From: Candidatus Nezhaarchaeota archaeon
GTDB lineage: Archaea; Thermoproteota; Methanomethylicia; Nezhaarchaeales; WYZ-LMO8
Assembly (NCBI GenBank): GCA_025059375.1
Contig: JANXDO010000004.1
Coordinates: 1 to 64,000, forward strand
Length of the DNA: 64,000 bases
Reading direction: 5' to 3'
The notes beneath the pieces are model-generated. The model was not told the DNA's origin. It did no database searches and worked only from the letters and a program-made list of their open reading frames with translations. Positions 42,662 through 50,288 of this stretch are shown piece after piece. The position numbers were made by a program, and so were the translations under genes. Every line of letters begins with the position of its first letter. Within the stretch, counting starts at the first letter, position 1.

Positions 42662-42765
42662 TTTGTCGCTGATAATCTCGCCCCACAGACTATCCGCTAA
42701 GCTCCCGCTCTCTTAAAGAAATATTACTGTCGCTTCTGCTTGAAAAATGTGTTTGGTGTGCCACC

Positions 42766-43659
42766 GTGCTCAATGAGGAGGAGTTGAAGTACCTAAGAAA
42801 GGCGGGTAAAGCGGTGTCAGATACCTTAAGGATGGTAGTATACAAGGTTCATGAGGGCATGCCATTAATTGAACTCTGCGAGTTAGTCGAAAAGACAATA
42901 AGATCTCTTAACTGTGAACCAGCCTTTCCATGCAATGTATCAATAAATAGCATAGCTGCACACTACACCTCATACTTAAGTGATACCTCTGTTGTACCCC
43001 CGAAAAGCTTAGTTAAAATAGACGTAGGCGCACACGTCAATGGCTTCATAGCCGATGCTGCTGTAACTATAGCCTTATCGGATGAATATGAGCCATTAAT
43101 CCGTGCAGCAGAGAAAGCACTAAATGTGGCAATAGATAACATTAGACCAGGGGTAAAAGTAGGGGTTATAGGCTCCCTCATAGAATCAACAATAAGAAGC
43201 TTTGGTCTTAGACCTATCAGAAACCTATCAGGCCATATGCTTGCACAGTATACTTTGCATGGAGAAAAGGTCATACCGAACGTGTCAACGGAGACTAAGA
43301 CCTCAATAGAACCCTTTGAAGTTTACGCCATAGAGCCATTCGTAACAAACGGCTTTGGATTAGTTGTAAGCTCACCTGGAACCTACATATTCCGCTACAT
43401 AAGCCCAAGAAACGTTGGGAAACACGATAAGGAGATTTTAAAAGCCATTTGGGCTCGCTTCAAAAGCTTACCCTTCTGTGATAGGTGGGTTAAAGACTTA
43501 ATAACCGGTAACCCTCTTGCTAAACTCCTAGAGTTAGCATCTAAAGCCTCACTCCACGGCTACAATGTACTAGTTGAGAAGGGAAGAGGACTTGTCGCTC
43601 AAGCTGAGCACACAGTCATAGTCCACGAGGATGGAGTTGAGGTAACAACGAGCCTTTAA
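42766..43659 (+). CDS. map: Methionine aminopeptidase type II
   Basis: The protein has 297 residues with a GTG start at 42766. Metal ligands: KIDVGAHVNGFIADAAVTI (two Asp, about residues 85-103), SGHMLAQYTLHG (His, about 155), EPFVTNGFG (Glu, about 192) and QAEHTVIV (Glu, about 284). The insertion around residues 210-270 is the type II helical subdomain. It removes initiator methionine from nascent proteins. It overlaps the small zinc-ribbon membrane gene at the 3' end convergently by 4 nt. Confidence 0.95.
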   Translation: MLNEEELKYLRKAGKAVSDTLRMVVYKVHEGMPLIELCELVEKTIRSLNCEPAFPCNVSINSIAAHYTSYLSDTSVVPPKSLVKIDVGAHVNGFIADAAVTIALSDEYEPLIRAAEKALNVAIDNIRPGVKVGVIGSLIESTIRSFGLRPIRNLSGHMLAQYTLHGEKVIPNVSTETKTSIEPFEVYAIEPFVTNGFGLVVSSPGTYIFRYISPRNVGKHDKEILKAIWARFKSLPFCDRWVKDLITGNPLAKLLELASKASLHGYNVLVEKGRGLVAQAEHTVIVHEDGVEVTTSL

Positions 43660-43991
43660 GATGGCTTTTCCGAAATTCCATAAATCATGGATATGTAGAG
43701 AGGCCCCCCACACTTTATGCATGCTCCAATTCTTTTAAGTACATAATCACCTCGCTGAAATTCTCTTTCCTCCTTGTAATCACAGCTCTCACACTGAAGC
43801 ACTGTTATAGCCCTTTGTGTCTTCATAGCTACTAATGATTTACGCCTGAGGGCTGAGAGGAACATACTAATTATGAAGAACATTAGGAGGAGAAGAAGCA
43901 TGTAGTACATTAAGACCTCGTACATACCTTCTCCCTGTTTAATAGGTGCTATTAACCCCAAGACTGAGCGAGTGATATTAGGACTAACCAT
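43656..43991 (-). CDS. Small membrane protein with cytoplasmic zinc ribbon
   Basis: ATG 43991 is preferred (GGTG 6 nt upstream; GTG 44000 is the longer option), giving about 111 residues. One hydrophobic segment (MYYMLLLLLMFFIISMFLSAL) is followed by a basic stretch and a zinc ribbon CESCDYKEE...CIKCGGP (about residues 67-97). The gene overlaps the end of the DUF1512-type gene by 8 nt, so both should be made together. The ribbon is of the rubredoxin-like/ribosomal type; the role is unknown. Confidence 0.75.
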   Translation of the reverse strand: MVSPNITRSVLGLIAPIKQGEGMYEVLMYYMLLLLLMFFIISMFLSALRRKSLVAMKTQRAITVLQCESCDYKEEREFQRGDYVLKRIGACIKCGGPLYISMIYGISEKPS

Positions 43992-45141
43992 TACCAACAC
44001 CTATTGTGTTGCCTATACCCGCTACTATTGCAACGGAACCCTCCGGCACCTTCTCCCTTACAACTCGCTTTATTACCTCAATAACCTTATCCGCGGCCTC
44101 CGCGATTTCCTTCCTCATAACTGTTAACGCCTCATTAAATCCTTGCTTAATGACTATCGCATCTAAGCCAACACCTAACTCCAATGCTACTTGCTCTATC
44201 TTGTACTTTTCCGGTCCTGGATCACCTATCGCAGCACCAACACCTTCAGCTATTTGCCCTGTATTCTCACCCTCCATTTTAACTGCAGCATCGACGGTTA
44301 TTATTCTTCTTAAGGTATCCTTATACTGTCGCGCGAGCTTAGCTATGGCCTCACCGGGCTTACCGACTCTACCTCCAGGTCCCATCGCCTTTACGATCAC
44401 AAGAAGCCTACCTTCAAATGGCACTTCAGCAGCAACAACCTCATCTCCAACATCCTTGTATGGTCGCCCCCTCATTAGCTTAGCCGCAACTAAAGGACCT
44501 ATGCCGTCACCAATTGGTATACCCTTTATAAATGAATCTAACGAATTAAAGTAAGCCTCAGCTAACCTCATTATTATCGGCAAGTTATACGCTATTTGCA
44601 TAATTATCAACATGCTCTTAGTTTTCTTCCCAAGTAAAGTGTAATGCCTAACTACCTTGTATATGTAATTAACAGCTAATGTGGCTGCAAACGAAGATTC
44701 TATGTTTGCTTTCTCTTCACTATCAGCATTGGGTGCGACTTTTGCCACTATATCTTTAAACTTTTCCCTCTCAACATCAAGTATGTGCTCCAACCTCTTT
44801 AAAACACCAAAGGGATCCCTGTCGACAGGCTCTATAATGAAGAAGTCCATGAACCTCTCGACGTCCCCCGCAGGATCCTTATCAGGCTTCCCCAACTCTT
44901 TTATAGCGTTTATGAGCATTTCTTTGCTCTTTTTGGCCATAACCTCCAACTTCATAGTTGCTTTTTCGGCATCACGAAGCCATAAGTAAAATTGATACCT
45001 TTGACCTATGAATGTCCATAGCAGGATAAAAAACAATAATGTTGCTACATACACTAATATGTAAGTGTAATCAACTCCCGTTGGTATTAATTGTCTGATC
45101 TCACCAAAAATAGCCATCACCAACCCAGTTCTTCTCCACAT
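43984..45141 (-). CDS. DUF1512-type archaeal membrane protein
   Basis: The protein has 385 residues. A membrane helix near the N-terminus (about residues 27-46, YILVYVATLLFFILLWTFIG) leads into a large cytoplasmic domain of mixed helices, with IVKAMGPGGRVGKPGEAIAK and VAIVAGIGNTIGVGNG as glycine-rich stretches that may bind a ligand. These blocks match what I recall of the archaea-specific DUF1512 family. ATG 45141 and ATG 45117 are both possible starts. It diverges from the 5S rRNA. Function unknown, but the overlap with a zinc-ribbon membrane protein suggests a small complex. Confidence 0.8.
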   Translation of the reverse strand: MWRRTGLVMAIFGEIRQLIPTGVDYTYILVYVATLLFFILLWTFIGQRYQFYLWLRDAEKATMKLEVMAKKSKEMLINAIKELGKPDKDPAGDVERFMDFFIIEPVDRDPFGVLKRLEHILDVEREKFKDIVAKVAPNADSEEKANIESSFAATLAVNYIYKVVRHYTLLGKKTKSMLIIMQIAYNLPIIMRLAEAYFNSLDSFIKGIPIGDGIGPLVAAKLMRGRPYKDVGDEVVAAEVPFEGRLLVIVKAMGPGGRVGKPGEAIAKLARQYKDTLRRIITVDAAVKMEGENTGQIAEGVGAAIGDPGPEKYKIEQVALELGVGLDAIVIKQGFNEALTVMRKEIAEAADKVIEVIKRVVREKVPEGSVAIVAGIGNTIGVGNG

Positions 45142-45200
45142 TTATCAAACTAAGCAAAAAACTTTTCCGAGAAATATGTTTCTCTGATCATCGAAAAACC

Positions 45201-45206
45201 TTTATA
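45201..45206 (+). promoter_or_regulatory. TATA box of 5S rRNA
   Basis: AAAACCTTTATACTTC holds TTTATA at 45201-45206, whose centre is 26 nt before the first base of the 5S helix (45229-45230). An A-rich run upstream fits a BRE. Strong placement for a rRNA promoter. Confidence 0.7.
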
Positions 45207-45228
45207 CTTCATTCCCAAAATAAGTGAT

Positions 45229-45359
45229 GGGGTTGTCGCCGACCATAGTGGGCGGGACCCACCCGGTCTCATCAGAACCCGGAAGTTAAACCGCCCAACG
45301 CGCTCTCAAGTACTAGGCTCCGCGAGGGCCTGGGAAAGAGGCGTGTCGGCGGCAACCCC
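45229..45359 (+). rRNA. rrf: 5S ribosomal RNA
   Basis: It carries archaeal 5S features: GGGCGGGACCCACCCGGTCTCAT, then CAGAACCCGGAAGTTAA, the invariant loop B/C sequence, and a terminal helix formed by 45229-45242 (GGGGTTGTCGCCGA) with 45346-45359. The length of about 131 nt is normal. 16S and 23S are not nearby, as in many archaea with unlinked 5S. The downstream tRNA 42 nt away may share the transcript. Confidence 0.95.
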
Positions 45360-45401
45360 TTAAAAAAGTTTAAGAAAAGGAAAATATGACATTATCTCCG
45401 C

Positions 45402-45558
45402 GGGGCCGTGGTCTAGCAAGGTAGGACGACATCGACCTTAACTCGACGTTAAGGGCTCCAGAAGCCTATGAAGAATGGGTCTGCAGACCTAACGGGATGA
45501 CGATCTTCTGGAGCGAGAGACCCGTTGGTCGGGGGTTCAAGTCCCCCCGGCCCCACCA
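45402..45558 (+). tRNA. Intron-containing tRNA, best reading tRNA-Val(GAC)
   Basis: The acceptor stem GGGGCCG (45402-45408) pairs with CGGCCCC (45548-45554), then A and an encoded CCA (45556-45558). The D arm is GTCT/GGAC; the T arm is GGGGG-TTCAAGT-CCCCC. After the D arm about 63 nt are inserted before the anticodon stem ACGGG (45492-45496), which pairs with CCCGT (45521-45525). The loop region between them is 24 nt, so a second intron of about 17 nt is likely. Removing both gives 74 nt with loop ATGACGA, that is anticodon GAC. The two introns share a 10-bp complement (45455-45464 with 45505-45514). The anticodon is less certain than the tRNA itself. Confidence 0.75.
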
Positions 45559-45660
45559 TAAGCGGAAGATAAAATGCCTTCTTTATGCAACTCTACTTAC
45601 ACTACAGCGACTCTCTCGATCTCAGTTTAAAATTTTGCAGGGTTGAGAAATTGTTCATGA

Positions 45661-45732
45661 AGCCGGGGAGGGGATTCGAACCCCTGTAAAGCGGGTCTGC
45701 AGCCCGCCGCCTAACCACTCGGCTACCCCGGC
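45661..45732 (-). tRNA. tRNA-Cys(GCA)
   Basis: Read on the minus strand: acceptor GCCGGGG/CCCCGGC, D arm with GAGTGGTTAGGC, anticodon arm GCGGG-CTGCAGA-CCCGC with anticodon GCA, T arm AGGGG-TTCGAAT-CCCCT, discriminator T as in tRNA-Cys. No intron and no encoded CCA. A TATA-like CTATAAA on the minus strand lies about 30 nt upstream. Confidence 0.95.
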
Positions 45733-45847
45733 CTATAAATCCAACACTCAAGACTCCTCTTTATAGCTTTCGAGCACTATTGATATCATGTTCTCATAGC
45801 TGATTAAGGGAAGCCTTTTAGAATGACTCTTAAAACTTTGATGATTA

Positions 45848-45920
45848 GGGGCCGTAGGCTAGCTTGGTAGACTGCGAGGCTCGGGCCCTCGTGACCCAGG
45901 TTCAAATCCTGGCGGCCCCA
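45848..45920 (+). tRNA. tRNA-Pro(CGG)
   Basis: Acceptor GGGGCCG/CGGCCCC with discriminator A. The anticodon arm is CGAGG-CTCGGGC-CCTCG, anticodon CGG with G37, as expected for proline. T arm CCAGG-TTCAAAT-CCTGG. No intron and no encoded CCA. A TATA-like CTTTTAGA is centred about 30 nt upstream. Confidence 0.95.
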
Positions 45921-46386
45921 CTAAGTATAAGTTAACATACCCATTTACATAATCGCATATGAAGATAGTAAGCTCGACCACTATTTCTTTTTAGACTCGC
46001 CCCCTCAGCTATGCATAACACCTAATGGTTAACGTGGGTGTAGTCAATAACCTTAGAGTCTCAATCGGACTCGCCCCTCACTTCTGCAACACCTTAAGTC
46101 ATGGTCATTGGTTCAACATTCCTAGACTCTCTGCATCTAGTCATTTAGCGTCTTAGCACTATCGTTTACGTGTTACAGCACATAACTAGACGTTTAGAAG
46201 TTCCATTGATAACCGTACCTCCTTAGAGAGACATATCCTTTCAGTTTAAGCGCATTTAACCTCGACCCTTCTAAGCAATGATGCTAAAAGTTAACCTGTA
46301 AGCCGTTTAGACTCACTCTGAGAGTTAAGGATCTTGAAGGAGGATTCTCATTACCCACTTCATAAAGAAGGAGAGGGTACAGCGTA
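45921..46386. other. Intergenic stretch with no gene
   Basis: Between tRNA-Pro and the Lrp-like gene I find no intact gene. The minus strand has short protein-like stretches (for example LLLYEVGNENPPSRSLTLRV near 46330-46385 and LNALKLKGYVSLRRYGY near 46220-46275), each ended quickly by stops, which might be remnants of a gene. The left part contains the degenerate direct repeat listed separately. No stable GC-rich helix stands out. Confidence 0.4.
45994..46096. repeat. Degenerate direct repeat pair (about 30 nt each)
   Basis: GACTCGCCCCCTCAGCTATG (start 45994, continuing CATAACACCTAA) and GACTCGCCCCTCACTTCTGC (start 46068, continuing AACACCTTAA) align along about 30 nt, 74 nt apart. Only two copies and clear divergence argue against a CRISPR array; a duplicated remnant is more likely. 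Confidence 0.5.
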
Positions 46387-46390
46387 ATGT

Positions 46391-46396
46391 TTTATA
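46391..46396 (+). promoter_or_regulatory. TATA box of the Lrp-like gene (leaderless)
   Basis: TTTATA is centred 26 nt upstream of ATG 46420, so the message likely begins at the start codon. This rules out the longer reading from 46387, which would include the promoter. Confidence 0.65.
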
Positions 46397-46419
46397 CCTT
46401 AAAAATTACATTCTTAATT

Positions 46420-46650
46420 ATGGTTGAAGCCTACATACACATCAGGGTTGAAGCTGGCAGAGGTCTTGACGTAATAAAGCAGTTAAAAATGCTTCCTGAA
46501 GTAAAGGAGGTACATCCAGTAACCGGTCCCTATGACATTATAGCAAAAGTGGAAGTAGCTAATACGAAGGCGTTAGCAGAGCTTTTAGTGTCAAGGATTC
46601 ACAAGATAAGCGGTATTAGGGACACCACAACATCAATAGTACTAGATTAA
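46420..46650 (+). CDS. Stand-alone Lrp/AsnC ligand-binding (RAM) domain protein
   Basis: About 76 residues: VEAYIHIRVEAGRGLDVIKQ, PEVKEVHPVTGPYDIIAKVE and HKISGIRDTTTSIVLD are the whole AsnC_trans_reg alpha-beta domain, with no helix-turn-helix. Such stand-alone domains bind amino acids and form octamers or mixed assemblies with full Lrp regulators. The start at ATG 46420 is supported by a TATA box exactly 26 nt upstream; the in-frame ATG at 46387 lies before that box. Confidence 0.9.
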   Translation: MVEAYIHIRVEAGRGLDVIKQLKMLPEVKEVHPVTGPYDIIAKVEVANTKALAELLVSRIHKISGIRDTTTSIVLD

Positions 46651-46720
46651 GCACTCTCTTTCATAGTCTCGAGTTAGGGATAAATTTAACCTTTCATTTT
46701 TTATAAGCCCGGCGAATTAA

Positions 46721-48160
46721 ATGTACGACTTAGAGTCTGACGTAATTATAGTCGGCTGTGGTCCAGCTGGAATCTTCACAGCTCTTGAGTTAGCTAAGAG
46801 AAGTGACTTAAGTATCATAATGATCGATAGGGGACCTGATCTAGAAAAACGACGCTGCCCTTCAAGGATAGGTTATGAGTGTGCTAATTGTAGTCCTTGT
46901 GCTATGTTATGTGGTTGGGGTGGAGCAGGAATTTTTAGTGATGGAAAGCTGACATTGTCAGCCGATGTAGGTGGATGGTTAGAAGAGTACATAGGAAGAG
47001 ATGAACTCATTAAGCTCGTAGACTATGTCGATAAAATGTACCTTGCATTTGGTGCTCCAACAACACTATTTGGTGCCGATATGGATGTGATAGAGCGACT
47101 TCAAAGACGTGCACAACTAGCGGGATTGAAACTCATACCGATGAAGGTCAGACACCTGGGTACCGAAAAGTGCTTTGAAGTAATTAAAGCGATGAGAGAC
47201 TATCTATCACAGAGGGTAAAGATTCTTACTGAGAAAACTGTTCAGAAAATCCTCATAGATGGCTCTCAAGTAACTGGAGTGAAATTGGCTGATGGAACTA
47301 AGATTCATGCTAAGTATGTTGTGTTAGCTCCAGGAAGAAGTGGAGCTGAATGGCTAAAAGAGCTCTCATCAGAGTTGAACTTCAAGACCTACAATAACCC
47401 TGTTGATATAGGGGTTAGAGTTGAGGTGCCAGCATCAGTTATGGAACCCTTAACAAAGTACCTTTATGAGCCCAAACTACTCTACTACTCAAAAAGCTTT
47501 GACGATAAGATCAGAACATTCTGCTTTAACCCTTACGGAGAGGTAATAACAGAATCCTATGACGGTGTGGTGACGGTCAACGGTCACAGCTTTCTTAATA
47601 AGAAGACTGGAAACACCAACTTCGCCGTTCTCGTTAGTACATCCTTCACAGAACCCTTCAAGGAGCCCATAGCTTATGGCAAGTACATAGCCCGTTTAGC
47701 AAATCTATTAAGCGGGGGCATCATAGTTCAAAGACTTGGAGACCTTGAGGAGGGTAGGAGGTCAACCCAAGAAAGGATAAAGAGAAATATAGTCGAGCCA
47801 ACGCTAAAGTCAGCCACACCAGGCGACCTCAGCTTTGTCCTACCATACAGGTATCTTACAAATATACTTGAAATGCTTCAGGCAATGGATAAAATAACTC
47901 CAGGAGTATATTCAAGGTATACACTACTGTATGGTGTTGAGGTGAAATTCTACTCTTTAAGGCTTGAGTTGAGTAAGAACCTTGAGACCAAGATCGAAAA
48001 CTTATACGCAGCAGGCGATGGTGCTGGCATTACAAGAGGCCTAATTCAGGCATCATCCTCAGGAGTTGTAGTCGCTAGAAGCATACTTCAGAGAGAGAAC
48101 ATCCCAGTTCCAGAGCTTAATGATGAGAGCTTACCTATGAAGTTTCCATCCAAGTCGTAA
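46721..48160 (+). CDS. FAD-dependent dehydrogenase (COG2509 type)
   Basis: The protein has 479 residues. VIIVGCGPAGIFTALELAKR (about 8-27) is the dinucleotide-binding fold and the GxGxxG motif. A Cys-rich block CPSRIGYECANCSPCAMLCG (about residues 46-65) and WGGAGIFSDGKLTLS are characteristic of this uncharacterised flavoprotein group. NLYAAGDGAGITRGLIQASS near the end is the C-terminal FAD motif. The Cys block may bind an iron-sulfur cluster or be redox active. Substrate unknown. The 3' end overlaps the phosphoesterase gene by 73 nt convergently. Confidence 0.9.
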   Translation: MYDLESDVIIVGCGPAGIFTALELAKRSDLSIIMIDRGPDLEKRRCPSRIGYECANCSPCAMLCGWGGAGIFSDGKLTLSADVGGWLEEYIGRDELIKLVDYVDKMYLAFGAPTTLFGADMDVIERLQRRAQLAGLKLIPMKVRHLGTEKCFEVIKAMRDYLSQRVKILTEKTVQKILIDGSQVTGVKLADGTKIHAKYVVLAPGRSGAEWLKELSSELNFKTYNNPVDIGVRVEVPASVMEPLTKYLYEPKLLYYSKSFDDKIRTFCFNPYGEVITESYDGVVTVNGHSFLNKKTGNTNFAVLVSTSFTEPFKEPIAYGKYIARLANLLSGGIIVQRLGDLEEGRRSTQERIKRNIVEPTLKSATPGDLSFVLPYRYLTNILEMLQAMDKITPGVYSRYTLLYGVEVKFYSLRLELSKNLETKIENLYAAGDGAGITRGLIQASSSGVVVARSILQRENIPVPELNDESLPMKFPSKS

Positions 48161-48867
48161 ATGTAGCCTCTTGCGGGATTTATGAGCTTCCTGAAAAGAG
48201 GGCTTAATCTTCGAAATGACTCTTCACTCAATTCACCATAGCACGAGTAGTTGCTGTAAGCCGGATGAACTATTAACCTATTGATGTTGATGTCTACACC
48301 AAAAAGTCTACGCATCCTCTCCTTAAGCTTCCTGCCAATATAGTAAATTACCCATACTTTACGTGCCCCCAACCGTCTGGGTAAAATCGGGTGTAAATGC
48401 CCCATTAAAAGGATTCTCCCTGCAAGCAAGGATGGATGCGGCCAAGCATTACCATGAATTAGAGAGACATCATCTATTGAGACTCCAGTCGACCGATGTA
48501 TTGCAATCCCCATATGCCCTAGCTTCTTCAGCGACCCATCATGGTTACCCATTATTATTACGACTTCCCCACCCCAGCTCATTATGGCTCGAATTAAGTC
48601 CTGAACCTCACGCCTTACCTTCCCGTTAAACCCCCCAATTTTATGCTTAAGATCTCCCAAGATTGCTAGCACATCAGGTTTAGTTGCTGATAAGAGCTCG
48701 GATAAGGCTTTAATTACCCTCTGAGTTTGTGATGGTAGCTTGAACCCGAGGGTCTCAAGTTCATACTCAACTCCTATATGCAAGTCAGATATTGTTAAGA
48801 TCTCTCTACCTCGATTTGTGGTAATAAGTGATGCGGGAGTGTTTGGTATGAATTTTACCTTAACCAT
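48088..48867 (-). CDS. Calcineurin-like metallophosphoesterase (ICC-like)
   Basis: The protein has 259 residues. Metal motifs: SDLHIGVE (D-x-H, about residue 28), LGDLKHKIGG (G-D, about 72), IIMGNHDGS (GNHD, about 103), IHGNAWPHP and MGHLHPIL (G-H-x-H, about 154). This matches the small archaeal ICC-like group (COG1407). The reaction could be a phosphodiesterase or nucleotide hydrolase; I see no Mre11 capping domain, so it is not a Mre11. It diverges from the SWIM gene across about 70 nt. Confidence 0.9.
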   Translation of the reverse strand: MVKVKFIPNTPASLITTNRGREILTISDLHIGVEYELETLGFKLPSQTQRVIKALSELLSATKPDVLAILGDLKHKIGGFNGKVRREVQDLIRAIMSWGGEVVIIMGNHDGSLKKLGHMGIAIHRSTGVSIDDVSLIHGNAWPHPSLLAGRILLMGHLHPILPRRLGARKVWVIYYIGRKLKERMRRLFGVDININRLIVHPAYSNYSCYGELSEESFRRLSPLFRKLINPARGYIYDLDGNFIGKLSSLSSGTGMFSL

Positions 48868-48937
48868 TAAGCCCCCTCATTATCATCATTGCAAACATTT
48901 ATCTAAAATTCTATCGAAGTAAGATTTGACCTTATGC

Positions 48938-49285
48938 ATGGAGGTTCTACGAGAACTAGGACTTTCATTTGAAGAGGTTAAACCAGGCCGAGTTGACAAG
49001 GCTCTTAAAATAGTAAATGAAGGTAGAGTTAAGAAGTACGTGTTTAAGCCTAGCAACAGAATTGTATGGGTAGTTGTGGGTAAGAAGAGGGATTACTGGG
49101 TAATTCCAAGATTATACTGTCCTTGCGATGATTTTTACATAAACGTTGTTTCGAGGAGGAAGAAAGTTCTGTGCTACCATCTAATCGCTCAAGCTTTAGC
49201 TGAGAGATGGAGTAAGTACGAGACATTTCACTTAACAGATGAGGAAGGAGAGAGATTAGAACTTGAGTGGCGTGAGGTTGACTAG
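48938..49285 (+). CDS. Small SWIM zinc-finger protein
   Basis: ATG 48938 gives 115 residues (TTG 48926 is the longer option). The zinc motif is CPCDDFYINVVSRRKKVLCYH, written here as C-P-C, a 16-residue spacer, then C-Y-H (about residues 66-86), the C-x-C-n-C-x-H SWIM finger. Small SWIM proteins of the Sws1 type partner Rad51 paralogues in eukaryotes; archaeal SWIM proteins are thought to bind DNA or proteins. A RadB-like protein exists at 3.6 kb, but no direct link is shown. Confidence 0.82.
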   Translation: MEVLRELGLSFEEVKPGRVDKALKIVNEGRVKKYVFKPSNRIVWVVVGKKRDYWVIPRLYCPCDDFYINVVSRRKKVLCYHLIAQALAERWSKYETFHLTDEEGERLELEWREVD

Positions 49286-49302
49286 TATCATGACATCGCT
49301 CC

Positions 49303-50226
49303 TTAAGTCAATATCATCTTCAACAGCGCCATTCTAATTAAGAGGCCATAGTAGACTTGCTTAAAGTACTTAGCATACGGTGTTCTATCTATTTCTATGT
49401 CCATTTCATCAACTCTTGGAAGAGGATGAAGTATTATTAAGTCTTCCTTAGCATACTGAAGATGGCTTAAGGTCAATTTATATGAACCCTTTACTCTTTC
49501 ATAGTCCATAGGGTCAGCGAACCTCTCCTTTTGTATTCTAGTCACGTAAACGACATCAGCTTTTCCCACAACTTCTGGTGTTAATGAGGTGAGTTCAACG
49601 TAAGAAATACCTGATGACTTAAGATCTTCTCTAACTTCCTCTCTTAACATTAAGTACTTTGGAGAAACAAGCAGTAAGTTGACATCGAAGTTAAGTAACC
49701 CATAGACTAATGATCGTACTGCTCGGCTGTACTTAAGGTCTCCAAGCAGTAAAATCGTTAGTCCATCTATCCTCCCTTTCTCTCTCCATATTGTGTAGAG
49801 GTCTATCAATGTCTGAGTTGGATGCGATAAAGCACCTGAACCAGCATTTATAACCGGCACTTCAACGACATCAGCTATCGCTTTAGCAGCACCTTCATAT
49901 GGATGTCTTACAACAATTATGTCAGCATAGCTCTCGAGGACCTTAGCAGTATCTATTAAGCTCTCGCCTTTGGCCATTGAAGTCATTGATGGCTCCTCAA
50001 AGCCTATGACATCACCACCTAGTCTCTTCATAGCGACCTCAAAACTTAGTCGAGTCCTTGTACTGGGCTCAAAGAACATCAGTGCCATAACCTTTCCTTT
50101 AAGTATATCGCTTTTTGACTTGGCATTGACTTCAAGTAGATTAGCCTCTTTAAATATAGCATAGATTTCATCCTTTGTGACGTCCTTGATCGAAATTATA
50201 TCTCGTCCATGTAGAGGTGAGGGCAA
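49303..50226 (-). CDS. pyrB: Aspartate carbamoyltransferase catalytic subunit
   Basis: The protein has 307 residues. FFEPSTRTRLSFEVAMKRLG (about 53-72) binds carbamoyl phosphate, HPTQTLIDLYTI (about 134) follows, and LHPLPRVDEMDIEID (about 262) is the aspartate loop. It makes carbamoyl aspartate for the dihydroorotase at 7.4 kb. The start is TTG 50226; no ATG is near and the next conserved block begins 9 residues later. It is divergent from pyrI instead of cotranscribed, with CTAAATAG on the minus strand about 24 nt upstream, so leaderless is likely. Confidence 0.95.
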   Translation of the reverse strand: MPSPLHGRDIISIKDVTKDEIYAIFKEANLLEVNAKSKSDILKGKVMALMFFEPSTRTRLSFEVAMKRLGGDVIGFEEPSMTSMAKGESLIDTAKVLESYADIIVVRHPYEGAAKAIADVVEVPVINAGSGALSHPTQTLIDLYTIWREKGRIDGLTILLLGDLKYSRAVRSLVYGLLNFDVNLLLVSPKYLMLREEVREDLKSSGISYVELTSLTPEVVGKADVVYVTRIQKERFADPMDYERVKGSYKLTLSHLQYAKEDLIILHPLPRVDEMDIEIDRTPYAKYFKQVYYGLLIRMALLKMILT

Positions 50227-50242
50227 CTTACTTCCCTCACAA

Positions 50243-50272
50243 ACTATTTAGATATGCTGGCTTAAAGTATTT
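50243..50272. promoter_or_regulatory. Divergent promoter region of pyrB and pyrI
   Basis: CTATTTAGA (50245-50253; TCTAAATAG on the minus strand) is about 24 nt before TTG 50226 of pyrB. CTTAAAG (50261-50267) is centred 25 nt before ATG 50289 of pyrI. Both genes appear leaderless and share this 62-bp gap. Confidence 0.5.
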
Positions 50273-50288
50273 TAAGGTGCACGTCAGC

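Noticed and set aside
45994-46096. CRISPR array from the spaced 30-nt repeats
   Set aside because: Only two diverged copies, no third repeat, no leader or cas genes in the window.
46387-46419. Start of the Lrp-like gene at 46387
   Set aside because: TTTATA, centred 26 nt before ATG 46420, lies inside this extension.
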